Shown: positions 28,866 through 41,350 of the stretch, piece after piece | Position numbering within the stretch: the stretch's first letter is position 1 | How the letters are laid out: every line of letters begins with the position of its first letter | Source: Zonotrichia leucophrys gambelii | Taxonomy: Eukaryota > Chordata > Aves > Passeriformes > Passerellidae | Length of the DNA stretch: 64,000 bases | Direction of reading: 5' to 3' | Assembly (NCBI RefSeq): GCF_028769735.1 | Contig: NC_088173.1 | Location: forward strand, 67,022,963-67,086,962 | Notes under the pieces: generated by a model | Seen by the model: the letters and a program-made list of their open reading frames with translations, nothing else | What the model was told of the DNA's origin: nothing | Database searches by the model: none | Made by a program: the position numbers and the translations under genes

Positions 28866-29445
28866 TGAAGTGGCAGCCCTTGCATGGAGGGCTCCTGTGG
28901 GCCAGGAGCTGTGCCTGGGAACAGCTGCTGCGTGTGTGGAGCCAGCTGTGTGCATGCACAAGTGTCTCTGAAGGATCTGCACCCTGAGGGATGGCGCCTT
29001 GCCCAAGGTCACCCTCTCGTCCCTCGTTCTGCTTTCAGACTGCAAGTCTGGTTACTGACTGGAGCCCTGGCTACAAGGAGGAGAAGCAAAAGGCAGGAGA
29101 TTGAGCCTCCAATCATTTCAGTCATTTAACTGAGTGTATTTTATTTATCTTTCTGTAGGCAGCTGTTATGTTTGTTCAAGACAGGCACTAAATTTTTTTC
29201 TTCCCCAGACTATCGATGACTTGGATGTAAATCCAACCCCAGCTCACAGATGCCAGCCTAGACTGTGGCTCAGGAAACATGGAATTTGGGACAAGATCCA
29301 TATCCACATCCCAAAGTTTAGACATGTGCTTGGGGGAACACAAAAGAAACAAGGCAAAGACAGCAGAACCTCTGCAATGGTGATATTTCAGGCATGTTTG
29401 ATCACTGACCTCTCCTGGTCACAGCAGAATCTTGGACACCCTCAC

Positions 29446-29799
29446 TGTTAGCGTTCAAAAACACATAATCACGGGGGATTATATGCGGTGCTTTTTATTA
29501 AGAGCTCTGGATGTCAGGGGTATATTCAACCCAAATCTGACTCCAACCATACATCTGAAATGATCATGTATTTATACTCTATCGTTATATAACTTTCATG
29601 TTAATTATTAAACATATTGTTCTATTGTATACATAAATTTAGCCCCTCTCTGAATTTCCAACATAGTTTCTCATTATTCTTCTTATGGTTATATAATAAT
29701 TACATTTAATAACTAAACAATCATCACATCTAACAATTATATAATTTATCATACTGCTTACACAGGTGCAGTTGATCTGGGGAAGCACAAAGCCTAACA
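29446..29799 (-). mobile_element. Solo LTR, about 354 bp, AT-rich
   Basis: Termini TGTTAGCG and GCCTAACA are inverted repeats. GTGCTTTTTATTAAGAGCTC near 29490 is the complement of the poly(A) signal region, giving minus orientation. The flanks CCTCAC and TTTTAG do not match, so the boundary or the duplication is lost. Confidence 0.65.
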
Positions 29800-30889
29800 T
29801 TTTAGATTCTAACTTTAACTTTTTCCAGGGTTCCACTATCATCACCTGCCCCGGGACAGCTGGGCTGGCTCTGCCTGGAGCTGCAATCTCCCTCCCCTTG
29901 GCCCAGGGACTTTCCCAAAGTCATGTTGGAAGTCAAGCTGACACTCCCACACCTCAAAAAGTCACCTGAGCTTTCCTTCCAATTTTAAATTGGTGCCATT
30001 TTACTCAGCATGCACCGTGTCATCCTCATTCCTGATGCATTGAAACAGCAGCAGATCCTTATTTTTCAATTTGTCCTATTTACGGTACAGCCCATTTCTG
30101 TTGCAAAAACACAGTTAATAATTTATTTAATGTGTCTTTTATAAAACACTTGAGAACACCCAGATCTGATTTTGTACAGGGAATGAAATCATACAGCATT
30201 AATCCACTCTTTCATGCAATGATGGAAAACAATATAATTAGAAGCCATCCTTTCAGCCTGGAAATTGTAATTGGATTGTCAGTTTTATGGCATCAGCCTT
30301 CAAAGGATAAACAAGAGTTAGTCAACTAAAGAAAATATGCTCTGCTTGTTTCCAGCAGGGCTGCCTTCAGTGGTTAACTTTAGGGGTTATTGTTTGTTCA
30401 TTTTTTTTTTACTTGCTGCTGGCAAATAAGGCATCCTTAGAGGCTTAAAACATGGATTTTTTTCCTAGGAAAACCTGCTGTGGTGCTGGTCACTCAGCCT
30501 GAAGCACCTGCAGTCCTCCTGTCCCCTTTGCTTTCCACCTTGAAGTTTGCTTGGAGCACCTCTGGGGGTATCAGTGATCCTGAGGATCAGGTTTCGAGAT
30601 TTGGTGGGGAAGTCAGGGCACCCTAAATGGGGGTGATGCAGCAATGGAAGAATGAAAGGAAATACCTCAAACCCCAAAAATGGGAGTGTTGGAGAGCGAC
30701 AGGGGCAGAAGCGAGCAGGCAGCAGGGGAATGGTGGAGGGCAAGGGGCTGGTTTGTATTTACTGCTCAACCATTTAACCTGCATTGAAGTGCAGAAAAGA
30801 AATTGCTTCTCAAGGTATTTATTAGCCCTGCTTATGACAAATGGTAGAAATTATTTTGTGTGAAGCACTTAATGAGAAAACAGAATGGG
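29800..30889. other. Intergenic, nothing recognised
   Basis: No repeat or exon recognised. Confidence 0.3.
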
Positions 30890-31300
30890 AATCACAGAAT
30901 CATTAAGGCTGGAAAAGGCCTCCAAGATCAACTCTAATTGTTAACTCAGCACTGCCAGGTCCTCACTAAGCCATGTCCCTGGGCACCACATCTACAAGGC
31001 TTTTGAATGCTTCCAGGGATGCCAATTCCACCACTGCCCTGGCAGCCTGTTCTAATAACTGACCACCCTTTTCTGTGAACAAGTTTTTCCTAATTTCCCA
31101 TCTATTTGGAGCTTTTTTCTAACCCTACCAGACAAGAGTGAGGGTGGTGTTTGGACCTGCAAAGCTGTGGAGGTACCTCAGGGCATCTCCTGCATGACGT
31201 TTGGTGTCCCAGCAGCTCTTCCTTGAGGAACACCACCCTCCTCTTCTCTCCTTAACCTTATCTCTGGTTTCCCAGATGGAAAACTCTTTCCAGCTCCCTC
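30890..31300 (-). mobile_element. CR1 3' fragment
   Basis: Starts AATCACAGAATCATTAAGGC and includes GGAAAAGGCCTCCAAGATCA, CTTCCAGGGATGCCAATTCC, CACTGCCCTGGCAGCCTGTT and TTTTTCCTAATTTCCCATCT. It is the complement of a CR1 tail of an older subfamily. The right part is diverged and its limit is approximate. Confidence 0.8.
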
Positions 31301-32540
31301 CAGACCAAACACCACATTGTGAGCTTACACAGCAAGGGCCCATTTGAATTTTTTGTCAGACAGTGAAAAGTGAGACTTTGGCAAACGCTGCATATTCTTA
31401 TAGAGGCGTTGTTACCTTTGTTTATGGTTAAATAAACCCGGTAACAAACACAGTCTCTTGAAAATGCTCCTACCTGTAAATTTGAGATCCTCCATTCTCC
31501 CCCCAGCCCGTGAGGCTTTGCAGTCATCCTCACTACATCACTGTCCCACAGACAGGGCTGGGGACCCTCCCGTGGCAGCTTTATGGCTGATGCCTGAAGA
31601 ACGAGCTGTTACTCCTTGCAAATTATTTTCCAGATTGCCACCAAAGTATACATCATTGTGTCACGGGATGGCAACTGTATTAAATCTGGTTGGATAGTTA
31701 GGGTGGGTTGCTGTCATAAATCAGCCCCTGCCTGCCTGCCTTGTTGTGGTGGAAATACAATCAATAGTTGTTGCAGCAGTTTATAGAGTTAAAGACATTT
31801 CGTTTTGCAAAACAAATTTTTAATACTTCTCCAATTCATTAACATCCTGTCTATTCAGTGCTTTGAAAAAAACCCCAAACACATCCTCTCAGAGTCTGCA
31901 TTGTCACTTCAGTAACGCATCCCTAGGAACATTTGGAAGTCGTTAAAAAGGGGAATTATTTCATCATGATAAAAAAAGAAGGATGAGAACAGCTCAGCTG
32001 AAAAGATTGCGTTGTCAGTTCTGATTTAATGTGTGAATAATGCTTGCAGGATGGGGAGAACATCTTCTGCTGGGTAGATTGTTTTTATGTTGTTAGAGTC
32101 TGAGCTGGGATTTACAGCTTCAAACTGTGGTTTTTTTTTCCAGAGGATAGTGGTAATGAGCTGGGGTTTGTTTCATTCCCCTTGACTATAAGGGTCTCCT
32201 GGATGCCAGGAGCCTGAAGATGGTTTGGATTAGAGGAACTCATCCTAAAGTTTAGACCCAAAGCCCTGCTGCCAGCTCTTGAGTTCTTGTTGTGTGCCTT
32301 GTAACTTAACTCTGCTCCCTCCTCTGCAGGGCTGGAAGGCAGAAGTGTCCCTGAGGCTGCCAGCCCATGGCAGGGGCTGTGCCTCCATTGGGAGGGACAC
32401 TTTGGGGGCTTGTACCCCAAGGCTGTGGAGAAAAGCCTGAAAACCTGGCCTGCCTGCAACCTGGGAGCTCAGAAATGGAAATGAGGGGAGCTCTGCATCC
32501 TCTGGAGACAGAGCAGCCGCAGAGGCCTTTTGAAGGGTTT
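31301..32540. other. Intergenic, nothing recognised
   Basis: No exon or repeat family recognised. Confidence 0.3.
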
Positions 32541-32545
32541 CCTTT

Positions 32546-33309
32546 TGTCTTGGGTTACAAAATGTAGCTGGGGTGTGAGTCCTATTCCCATCTGTCAGAG
32601 GTGGGGCAGTTCTCTTCTGTTCATTGGGCAGTTTTCTTTATCTCTCCCACAACCAATCCTCCCTCCAGGAGATCTCTGCTGTTCATGGGCCATTAATTAT
32701 TAATTATCTTCTGTCCATGGCCAGTGAGTGTCCCTGCATGGCTGATCCAATCCCAGCATCCCATGGGGAGATGCTCCGCCCAGGGGAGGAGCCAAGCATT
32801 CCTACCTGGATCCAATCTGAGCTTTGGGACACCCCAGCAGCCTCTGCCCCCTGCATTGCCAGAGGAGCAGCTTTCTGCTGCCCTGCATGGCCAGAGGGAG
32901 CCCAGGCCCATCTGCAGCAGCCCTGGAGCTGCAGAGGAAAACTCCCCCCTTGTGCAGGATCCTGCTGCAGCAGAGCCACAGCTGGCACTGCAGGAGGGCT
33001 GAGCCCCCATGGATGGGGCTGGGACACCCCCTGACACACAGGGGGACAGCTCCTGATCTCACTGTGGCAGTGGTTTGTTTTTGTTTTTGTTTTTTTTTTG
33101 TTTGGTTGGTTGTTTTTTTTTTTTTTTTGCTATTGCGTTTGTACTTTTAATTTTCCTGGTAAAGAACTGTTATTCCTATTCCCATATCTTTTCTTGAGAG
33201 CCCCTTAATTTCAAAATTATAACAATTCAAAGGGAGGGTGTTTACATTCTCCATTCCAAGGGAGGCTCCTGCCTTCCTTAGCAGACACCTGTCTGTTCAA
33301 ACCAAGACA
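32546..33309 (+). mobile_element. Solo ERVL-type LTR, 764 bp, with 5-bp duplication
   Basis: The ends are an eight-base inverted repeat, TGTCTTGG and CCAAGACA, flanked by perfect CCTTT at 32541-32545 and 33310-33314. A 5-bp duplication is the rule for class III (ERVL) elements, unlike the 6-bp duplications elsewhere in the window. The 3' part, with GAGAGCCCCTTAATTTCAAA and CTTCCTTAGCAGACACCTGT, is a sequence I associate with avian ERVL LTRs. A T/G-rich run (33066-33130) is internal. Frames inside it are not genes. Confidence 0.9.
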
Positions 33310-33555
33310 CCTTTGCCAAGGCATAAGCACGGAGACAATTCTTTAGAAGGTTCAAGAGCTGGAATTCCGAGAACCCTTCCTACCTTGCAGCAGGTTCCCA
33401 TCTCTGAAGCTGTAAAGCAACGAGGCCAAAGATTGCAGGGAGGCTCTGAACAAGAGAGAAATGGAGAAATTTTGTTCCACACATCTGCAATGGATGTGAG
33501 TGAGCTGCCCCAGGTCTGGGGGCTGCAAGGTGGCAAGAGATGGTTTCCAGCTGGT

Positions 33556-33620
33556 TCACAGAACCAGAGAATGGTTGGGAGTGCAAGGGACCTTAAAGAT
33601 CAGCTGGATCTTCAAGTCAT
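33556..33620 (-). mobile_element. Short CR1 tail, left arm of an inverted pair
   Basis: AGAACCAGAGAATGGTTGGG and AGGGACCTTAAAGATCA are the complement of a CR1 3' end. Confidence 0.6.
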
Positions 33621-33627
33621 CCAAAGG

Positions 33628-33745
33628 CTGGATGAGGCTTGAGGTCACCTGGTCTAGTGGGAGGTGTCCCTGCCCATGGCAGAAGGGTTGGAATTAGGTG
33701 ATCTTTAATGTCTCAACCCAAACCATTCCATGATTCTATGATAAA
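33628..33745 (+). mobile_element. Short CR1 tail, right arm of an inverted pair
   Basis: GGTCTAGTGGGAGGTGTCCC, TGCCCATGGCAGAAGGGTTG and CAACCCAAACCATTCCATGA then TTCTATGAT: a plus-strand CR1 3' end. Confidence 0.8.
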
Positions 33746-34544
33746 ACGCCCTGATAAAACACCCTGTTCCCATGTGTCTGGACAAATATCCAGATCTGAG
33801 TATCCCACGAATTCAGGTTTGTGGAGATTTTTCAAGGATTGCACAGCCTGGACTCTTCCCAGGGAGACTCTTTGATGTCTGTATGAGCCAGGTGATTAAA
33901 GACAGGGTGAGAGTAGCAGCTTGCTGGCATTCCATTTGGAAACATTTCTATCCTATTCACTTTTGTGTTTTATGTATATTTTTTCTGACTGGACAAGTGA
34001 ATTCCAGCCTCAGGATTTGAATATTTTGTTCTCCACAGATGCAGCACCAAAGATCAGCTAATAGATCCCAGGTAGCAGTGTCCTGCAATGGCAGGAGGCC
34101 ACACAAATTTGATTAATTATTTGAGCCACCAGTGACCTCTGGTGCATCTACTGTCTGCATCAAACCATTCCTGCTCTCTTTCCTGGGGCCTGGCAAGGCT
34201 CTCTCATGCAAAATATGAAAGAAGCACACCTGTAATTAAACCACTGCTTCCACAGTGGGACAGTTAAAATCCTGCTCACCAGGAAAAAGGATATTGATAT
34301 CCTGGTTATTAATAACTTATCAAATAATTTATTTTTTTCATCCTTAAGGCCCTAAAAGCTCTTTAGAAACTTTACAAACTAGCAAATTATCCCTTGGAGG
34401 GTGTTTTAGGAGACTGTAAGATGGAGCAGAAGGGGAAGAGAAATCTGGTGCTGTGAACATTTGGCACAGAAGGGGAAGAGAATTCTTTGTTCAGCTCCAG
34501 GTTCAGGTGCCTAAATTCAGTTTTTGACAAATGTAGAAGTGGGA
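33746..34544. other. Intergenic, nothing recognised
   Basis: No exon or repeat family recognised. Confidence 0.3.
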
Positions 34545-35180
34545 TTCTGTGGGTTCTCGAGGTCAGGGTTGAAGGCACTTGAGACAGTAGTTCACATTCA
34601 GGTACAGTAGTTCAGGTGTTTATTGTTTCTTATCAGTAAAACAGTCTCACTGCTGTGAGTTCTGCAGCTTTTCATTAGAAGGCACAAAATGGCCAACAAT
34701 CTCTTGTTACAAGGGCTTTTAAGACTAAACCATCCAATTAAGAACTGACACCTGGATTATTTTCCCTTTTAACCCAAAAACTGATCCCACAGAGCCCACA
34801 ATGCAGACTTTTCTTCCCAATTACAAAACATCACCCAAATCCACGAAGAAGAAGAAGGTAAAGAAGAACAACCTGCCTTTGCCCTAAAACCTCCATCTTG
34901 CTTCATATTTATTTCTATATTCTAAAACCCCAAACTCAAAGTTTCCCACCCTGTGATGTTACACACTTCTAACCAACTCCACACCCATAATCCCAGTGCT
35001 ATCAATCAATTTTGGAAACCTTCTTCACAGCCCCAGGTCAAATGCAGTGTTCTCTTGTTGGTCTGTGCCTTTAAGCACAGAAAGTTTAGAATTCTCAGCA
35101 TCCAGGGTTCCAGCTCTCTCCCAGGTGCTGTGACCAGTGCTTTCCTTGTGCCTGAAAACACAAGGACACCTGGCAGTGTC
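34545..35180 (-). mobile_element. Probable LTR, distant relative of family C
   Basis: The internal order resembles family C in reverse: GTGTTTATTGTTTCTTATCA, then a GAAGAAGAAG stretch near 34850, CCTCCATCTTGCTTCATA, CTAAAACCCC and CCCACCCTGTGATG. The ends and target duplication are not resolved, so the limits are approximate. Confidence 0.55.
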
Positions 35181-35790
35181 ATGGTGAGCTCAGTTCATCC
35201 TTTTGGGGAGCCCAGACTCTGTCCATGGCTTCTCTCTGATACCTAATTTGGGTTGCCCAGCCTCACCTGCTGGCAGCCAGACAATAATCAGAGCCCATTC
35301 CTGCTGCTTTTTAATGTATTAAACTCAAAATCACTTCCTTGGGACCCTGTGTCCCATTCTTTGAAGAGTTTTTCTTTTCTTGGCAGTGAGAGCACCTGCT
35401 CCAGGGCTTTGCTCCCCTGCAGTTCCCTGCTGTGTCATGGGATGGATCAGGTTAAACACAACCCAAATTCCATGGTGTCTTTAGGTGGAAAGGAGGCTTA
35501 ATTGCCTTTTTTAATTAAGAGGAGAACATTTGAAGAACTCGTTGTTTTTTACCAAATTTTGAAGCTGCCTGTAGACTCCAGACTTCTTTAAAGACATCTC
35601 TCAGCATAATGTTTTAAAAGAGATTATTTCTAGCTGATATCACTTATTTTGTGCTAAAAACAACAGGGACCAGTATGGGAGATGGCTTCACCCTGGTTAA
35701 TGTTCTGTGCTGTGTTTTTTGCTTGTGCTGAGCTGGGGGATTACAGATACTGGCTTTGTCCAGCTGGGAGTGAGATGGCTCCAGCTGTGG

Positions 35791-35900
35791 CATGGATTGA
35801 GGAGATATTGATCATGGATTGAGGAGATATTGATCATGGATTGAGGAGATATTGATCATGGATTGAGGAGATATTGATCATGGATTGAGGAGATACTGAT
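35791..35900 (+). repeat. Tandem repeat, five 22-bp units
   Basis: Unit begins CATGGATTGAGG and ends GATATTGAT. Copies start at 35791, 35813, 35835, 35857 and 35879. The first four are identical and the fifth differs by one base (ATATT to ATACT). There are no spacers, so it is a minisatellite and not a CRISPR array. Confidence 0.95.
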
Positions 35901-36230
35901 CAGAGAAAACTCCCTGGAGGGTACAGAGACTTCACAGGAGAGAGCAGGTGCTGCCTGAGGTGTCCCAAATGCCCAAATCAGACAGAAGGACACGGAGTTC
36001 CATAGGTGCTGTGTGGTTTGTGCCCGCTGCAGGAGGTTCTCTCATGTCCCAGATAGCCCAAGGTGCCAACCTGGGTCGTTAAATTGTGCCTTTGTCTTTT
36101 GTACCCCAGATAGATGGGTCTGCATTTTACTTCACCTTTAGCACTCTGGTAAGGGGACAGACCCACCAAAATCTATCCAGTGCACAAAATCAGCTTCTGT
36201 TTCATCACAGCCAAGTCCTCTCTCCCCTAC

Positions 36231-36823
36231 TACGGGAACTCAGCACATCCCTCTGGGTGTCCAGAGTTGCTGAGAACCCCATCGGGGGGCTCAGAGACCC
36301 TGGCACGCTGCCCAGAGCACCTGGTGGCTTGATTTTGACCCTTCCAACCAACTGCCAGCTTGGCATGGGGATGTGAAAGACACACAGGTTTGAATGGTGT
36401 AAAAAACAAGGTGTTCACAGGGTGAAAATGTAGATTTTAGGATTTTTGGTATAAGGGTTATGGGGACAAGATGGAGGAATCAGGACGTGTCTAGTCCTTT
36501 TTCTTTCTTCTTGTTCTCCATTTTCTGCTGTGATGTTGGCACTTTGGGATTGGTTCAGAATAGAAGTGCACTGTCTAACATAGGTGATGGGTATTGGGAA
36601 TTAAGAGTAAATATGATATACGTAGTTTGTAGTATAAAAGGACAGCACAGAGTGCCTGTGGCTGCCCTGCTGAGCAGATCTCGGCTGGGCAGAGAGAAAA
36701 TTTTGTAGATAAGAATTAATAAAAAACCTCAAGACCGAAAAAGTGAAGAGTCCAGACTCGTTCTTCAAAGCATGGGCTGCCTCAGAACCATCCCACGCAT
36801 CTCGGGGCAGAGACAGACAGAGA
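36231..36823 (+). mobile_element. Solo LTR family C, copy 2, 593 bp
   Basis: Flanked by perfect CCCTAC at 36225-36230 and 36824-36829. Body: GGGAACTCAGCACATCCCTC, AGATGGAGGAATC, TGATGTTGGCACTTTGGGAT, TAGTATAAAAGGACAGCAC and AGAATTAATAAAAAACCTCA in plus orientation. The terminal dinucleotides are TA and GA instead of TG and CA. Confidence 0.88.
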
Positions 36824-36829
36824 CCCTAC

Positions 36830-39800
36830 CAGGACAGCTCTGAGAGGCTTTCAAGGCACTTGAGACAGGCTCCCTTGCTGTGTGCCCTTTTGAAGAAGGA
36901 CACAAATTCCCAATTTGAGTGCAATCTCATCCCTTTGGTGCTGAGCAGAAAGCCATTAAGGGTGCTGGAGACATATTTTAGCTGTAGGAAGTCCTTAGCA
37001 TAAGATCTTAGTTTGGCCACTTAAGCAATTCCTAAAAGCCTCTATATTTCTATTGTTATTGTATCTTCCCTCGGTTATTTTCACAGAAGATTTTTTTAGG
37101 AGGCAATTGGCAATTAATTACAATAACAATGATGATGGTGATTAGCTGTAATAAGAATAGTGATAGAGCAGAGCTCACCACCCACATAAAACGCCACCAG
37201 ACCTAGATGAATGAAATCACTACAGGAAATATATGAGTATTAAATCCATAAAGCAATTTTCTCCAGCGTTGTTACCACATCTTCTGGTGTAATCCAAGAA
37301 AATAGATGTCCACGTGGCAGCTGTAAATATTCATCTGCACAAGGAGATTTCAGTCCCTTGCCTCCTGCTATTATTGGTTTTTCCATTGCCAGGAATTTTG
37401 TTGTTTTATTCCCCTCCGAGCTGAGTGTGAGAAGGCACCAGGTGTGCAACAGCAAAGTCAGAGGTGGCGCTGGCTGAAATTAAATTCACCCCTATTGAAT
37501 CCTGATGAGCGTTTCTTATCTCCAGAGCCGCTCCAGCAGAGAAATGTTTTTATAATCCATTTGGCCGTTATGAGGGGTGAAAAGGGCTCGTGGGCCTGTT
37601 TCATCCTGGAGCAGAGGATGTGGATGTGCAGCGCCCTGCTCGAGGTGCCCCAGATCCTCCTGCCTGGCTCTGAGCTCCTGAGTTCATGCAAACAGCATTA
37701 TGTGCCCTAAAGGAGCTGTAGAGTTAGCAAGAGTTATATGGTAATAAGAGTTATATAGATGCAATACACCTGGGGTGCATAAAAATGCTCAAATTGCAAC
37801 CCTTTCAAAGAAGTTATCATCCTTGGAAGTGGCTATAAACATGTGTGAGCAGGAGCTGAGGGCTGAAAGGGGGAAAAAAAGTCAGCTGAAGTTTTCTATT
37901 CCCACTTTGCCAGCCCCTTCCTGTGAAATTCAAAGTTATATCAAACCTATTGAAATAATTCAGAGCCCTGTATGATGGAGCAGTACCATCTTATGGGGAA
38001 CCATAATCCTAAAAAGCCATAACCATACAAATAACCCCTCTCACTCTCCAAATAAATGACCATAACATAAAAAAAAGAAGAAAAATCTATAAATGCTGCT
38101 CTACACACAACAATATTTCATTTTTCTTTTAAGAAACATGTCAGGAACCCTACTGATGTTGCTTTAATTCATTTTATTATACATCTATTTATTTTCTACC
38201 CCTCTGAGGAAAATAAAGTCAAAGAACATGTACCTGTACTTTTATGTTAAAAGAGTTGGTTTCCATTCCACTTCTGCTTTCACTCTGCAATCTGTTCTTT
38301 TGAAAAGCAAAGTAGATGAAAATATTTGCTTTATTCGAAATTTTCCTGCTGGGAAAGAATTTAAAGGTGACAGCCATAAAAGATTTCATTGTAGAATGTA
38401 AATTCCTTTTGACAAAAACCTGTTTTCCAGCAGAAACAAACCAAAGCATAATCCAGTCACCCTCATTTCACGTAGCAGTGGAGCCGTGTAATCTTTCATG
38501 TGAAGTGAATTTCAGAGAGGAATTTTCTCAGCCATTCTGGAAGAATCAACATGGCAATGCCTCCACAAAACTCCAAGGCAAGATTTTAATGGAAAACATC
38601 ATATAAGTATGAACATTTTCCTCTTTTAACATCTAGGTGCCTACAAACCTCACTGATCTGCACAAGCAAACTGGAAAATCTCCCTTCCAAAGGGCACAGG
38701 GATGGCAGTGGTGAAAAGAGAGTTATTTTTTTCCCAGTGTAGCTCAGATGAGTCATATCAACTTAGGTTTGAGTAAAAAAAAAATTTAAAAATTGAAAAA
38801 AATTATCAAAATTATCTCCCTTTGAGGTGGGTTTTTTATCACACTTAAACCACATTCAAGGCCCATGATGTTGATGAGCTCCCATGGTGTCTGAATTCCT
38901 GCTTTTCCTCACGTTTCTTAACCCAGTGGCACAAATGATAGATGGTTCCCAAATTCATGGGGACCTGTGGGAGGTATTTTTACCAAGGAACCAGAGGCAG
39001 GGCAGCTGTAGCTATAAAGTGCTTGCAAAACTGGTTGCATGTATATTAATGTTAATTATTATGAATCAATTTTGTACAAACAGTAATAAAAGGTTAAGAA
39101 ATAAAGTGAGTGCTGTTTTTTATTTTTTTTTAAGAAGCAAGCCAGTTCCACTTCATTCATGAAGTTAAAGATATGTTTGCCAAGCTGATATCTTTGAAAC
39201 ACGCAAAATAATTTCAGGGGAGCTGTGCTTACACAGCAACAAAGCAAGCAGAATTTGAGCTACCTGTTTTTATTGCTGAAATCAAAGTCTCTTTCAACAC
39301 ACTCAGGAGCCTGGCAGGCTGGGTGGAAGATGAATGGCAGCCATGGGGAACTGCTCCAGAGTGTTGTTCTTGACAACCCTTTTACCTCTAAAGCAGCCAG
39401 AGCAATAGCCATGAATTAACTCCCCGTGCTGCCTCTCAGCAGTAAATCTGGGCTACCACATCCCACTGGTTTAGCATAACCACAGTGGCATTTGTGGCAC
39501 AGAAACCTTGAGTTACAGCGTCGTTTTTAACCTTGCTCATTGATTTCTAACTGTGCCAAGCTGGAAGTGGTTGTCTTGTGAACGGACTAAGAATTGTAGA
39601 TGTCAAATTGTTTCTGAGGTAAAAACTTATTCCCAGCTTAACCAATGAATACATCTCAAGGCTTTTTACCCTTCTGCCTAATCAAGAGGAGCCCAAACAA
39701 CATTTGTTGAAGGTAAATCCTTTGTGCATCTCTATCCATACTGATCACCTGAGCTTGCTTCTCCTGTAACTCCTGATGAAACTCCTCAAAGGAAAGCAGG

Positions 39801-40616
39801 AAACTCACCAACCTTTAGATGTATTTTAATACATCAGAGTTGAAATCTAGCCTCTGCTTTGCTTTTGGAAGGAGACAGAGGGCACAGAGCAGGAGAAATG
39901 TGTGTGTAATCCTGGCAGGAGCAGTCCTGGTGCTGCAGGAGCACTGAGAGCAGTGTGGGGCTGTGAGATGCTGCTCAAACTGCACAGCTCTCAGCATGCC
40001 AGTGGGAGACCTTCAGTGTGAATTGTCTGGGCCAAAACAAGTTGGATGTCTGTAAAATCAAGGTGGGATTATCCCAGGAAAGGTCCTGGGTATTCCCAAA
40101 ATTTACCCAGCTGTGCTTTCTGAGCCTAAGAGCTTTCACCTGACTTTCACAGGGCTCTTGGTGGGAGACTGAGGGGGGATTGTTTTTTATGGTTTTGGGG
40201 AGCAAGCCCTTCCTCTCTTTTTGCTGCTTGTAGCCAGCCCACTTCCCTCTCAGAATGAGCAGAAATGGTGGCTCTGGGGTGGCAGTGTCACCTGCTAAAG
40301 CTGCCTCTTGGGGTTTTTAATACTTCAAAACTTGTAAACTCCCTCTCTGGGCGCTGAGTGCTTTGTGCATTAGTCAGGAGCACTGTCACACATCTATCCA
40401 GAACACAAATGAAGCTGCCTGGATGGGGGCAAGGCAAACTGCTCTTCCTTGCACTTATGTGTCTTTCTATCTCAGGAGATTAAATTGGTTTGCAGAAGAG
40501 CCTTTCAGCACTTTGGAAAAATCCATGCTGCTGGCTCTTACCTGGAGAGGGTCACTGAGCTGGTATTGAGTGGGGCTTGAAGATATAAATGATGGCAAGG
40601 TCTCCCTGCAGTGGCC
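36830..40616. other. Long low-repeat intergenic stretch
   Basis: 3.8 kb without LTR or CR1. The segment 37030-37210 is AT-rich with clustered homeodomain-like (TAATTA) and SOX-like (ACAAT) motifs and could be a regulatory element. No exon seen. Confidence 0.35.
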
Positions 40617-40622
40617 AAGGCT

Positions 40623-41054
40623 TGTCAGTGATATTTTTGCCCAGTGTCTGGGAGGAATGATAAGGACTCCATCTTATCAGAAGGCTAATTAATTAATTTA
40701 TTATACGATATTATTCTAAATTATATTACCCTATGTTACATTACATCTAAACTGAATCTGCACAAGCACCCAACTCAACTCAACTGCCCAGAATCTCATG
40801 ACTGTCAACTCACAATCCCAACACACACCTGGATGCAATTGTTCAGTGAATCAAAACACTCACACCAGAATCCAATTACCAATTCCCTTTGGGTAAACAA
40901 TCTTCCATGATGCATTCCACTTGTGAACAACACAGGAGCAGTAAATGAGATAAGAATTGTTTTTTCTTTCTCTGTGGTTCAGAGAATGTGAATCCCAGAA
41001 ATATCCTTGGGAAGTTGTGCCTTGCTTTTCTCTGTGGAGAGAAATGCAGCTGCA
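40623..41054 (-). mobile_element. Solo LTR, diverged relative of family B, 432 bp
   Basis: Starts TGTCAGTGATATTTTTGC and ends AATGCAGCTGCA, with perfect AAGGCT at 40617-40622 and 41055-41060. ACTCCATCTTATCAGAAGGC followed by a TTTATT-containing AT stretch matches the family B R/U5 region in reverse. Confidence 0.85.
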
Positions 41055-41122
41055 AAGGCTCAGCACCTCACCCAGTGCTGGTGCTGGCCCTGGGATACAA
41101 AGGACAAGAAAGAAAAGATTTC

Positions 41123-41350
41123 AATTCCCAGAATGACCAGGTTGGAAGAGACCTTCAAGATCATCCAGTCCAACCCAGCCCCAACAGCCCAACCAAACCC
41201 TGGCACCCAGTGCCACATCCAGGCTTTGTTAAACACACCCAGGGATGGTGACTCCAACACCGCCCCAGGCAGCCATTCCAGAACTTTATCACCCTTTCTG
41301 TAAAAAAAAATATCTTAATATCCAACCTATATTTCCCTTGATGTAGCTTA
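41123..41350 (-). mobile_element. CR1 3' fragment
   Basis: CCCAGAATGACCAGGTTGGA, AGACCTTCAAGATCATCCAG, CACACCCAGGGATGGTGACT and GCAGCCATTCCAGAACTTTA: the complement of a CR1 tail. Confidence 0.85.

Noticed and set aside
35791..35900. Possible CRISPR array
   Set aside because: Units are contiguous 22-mers with no spacers, in a vertebrate genome; it is a minisatellite.
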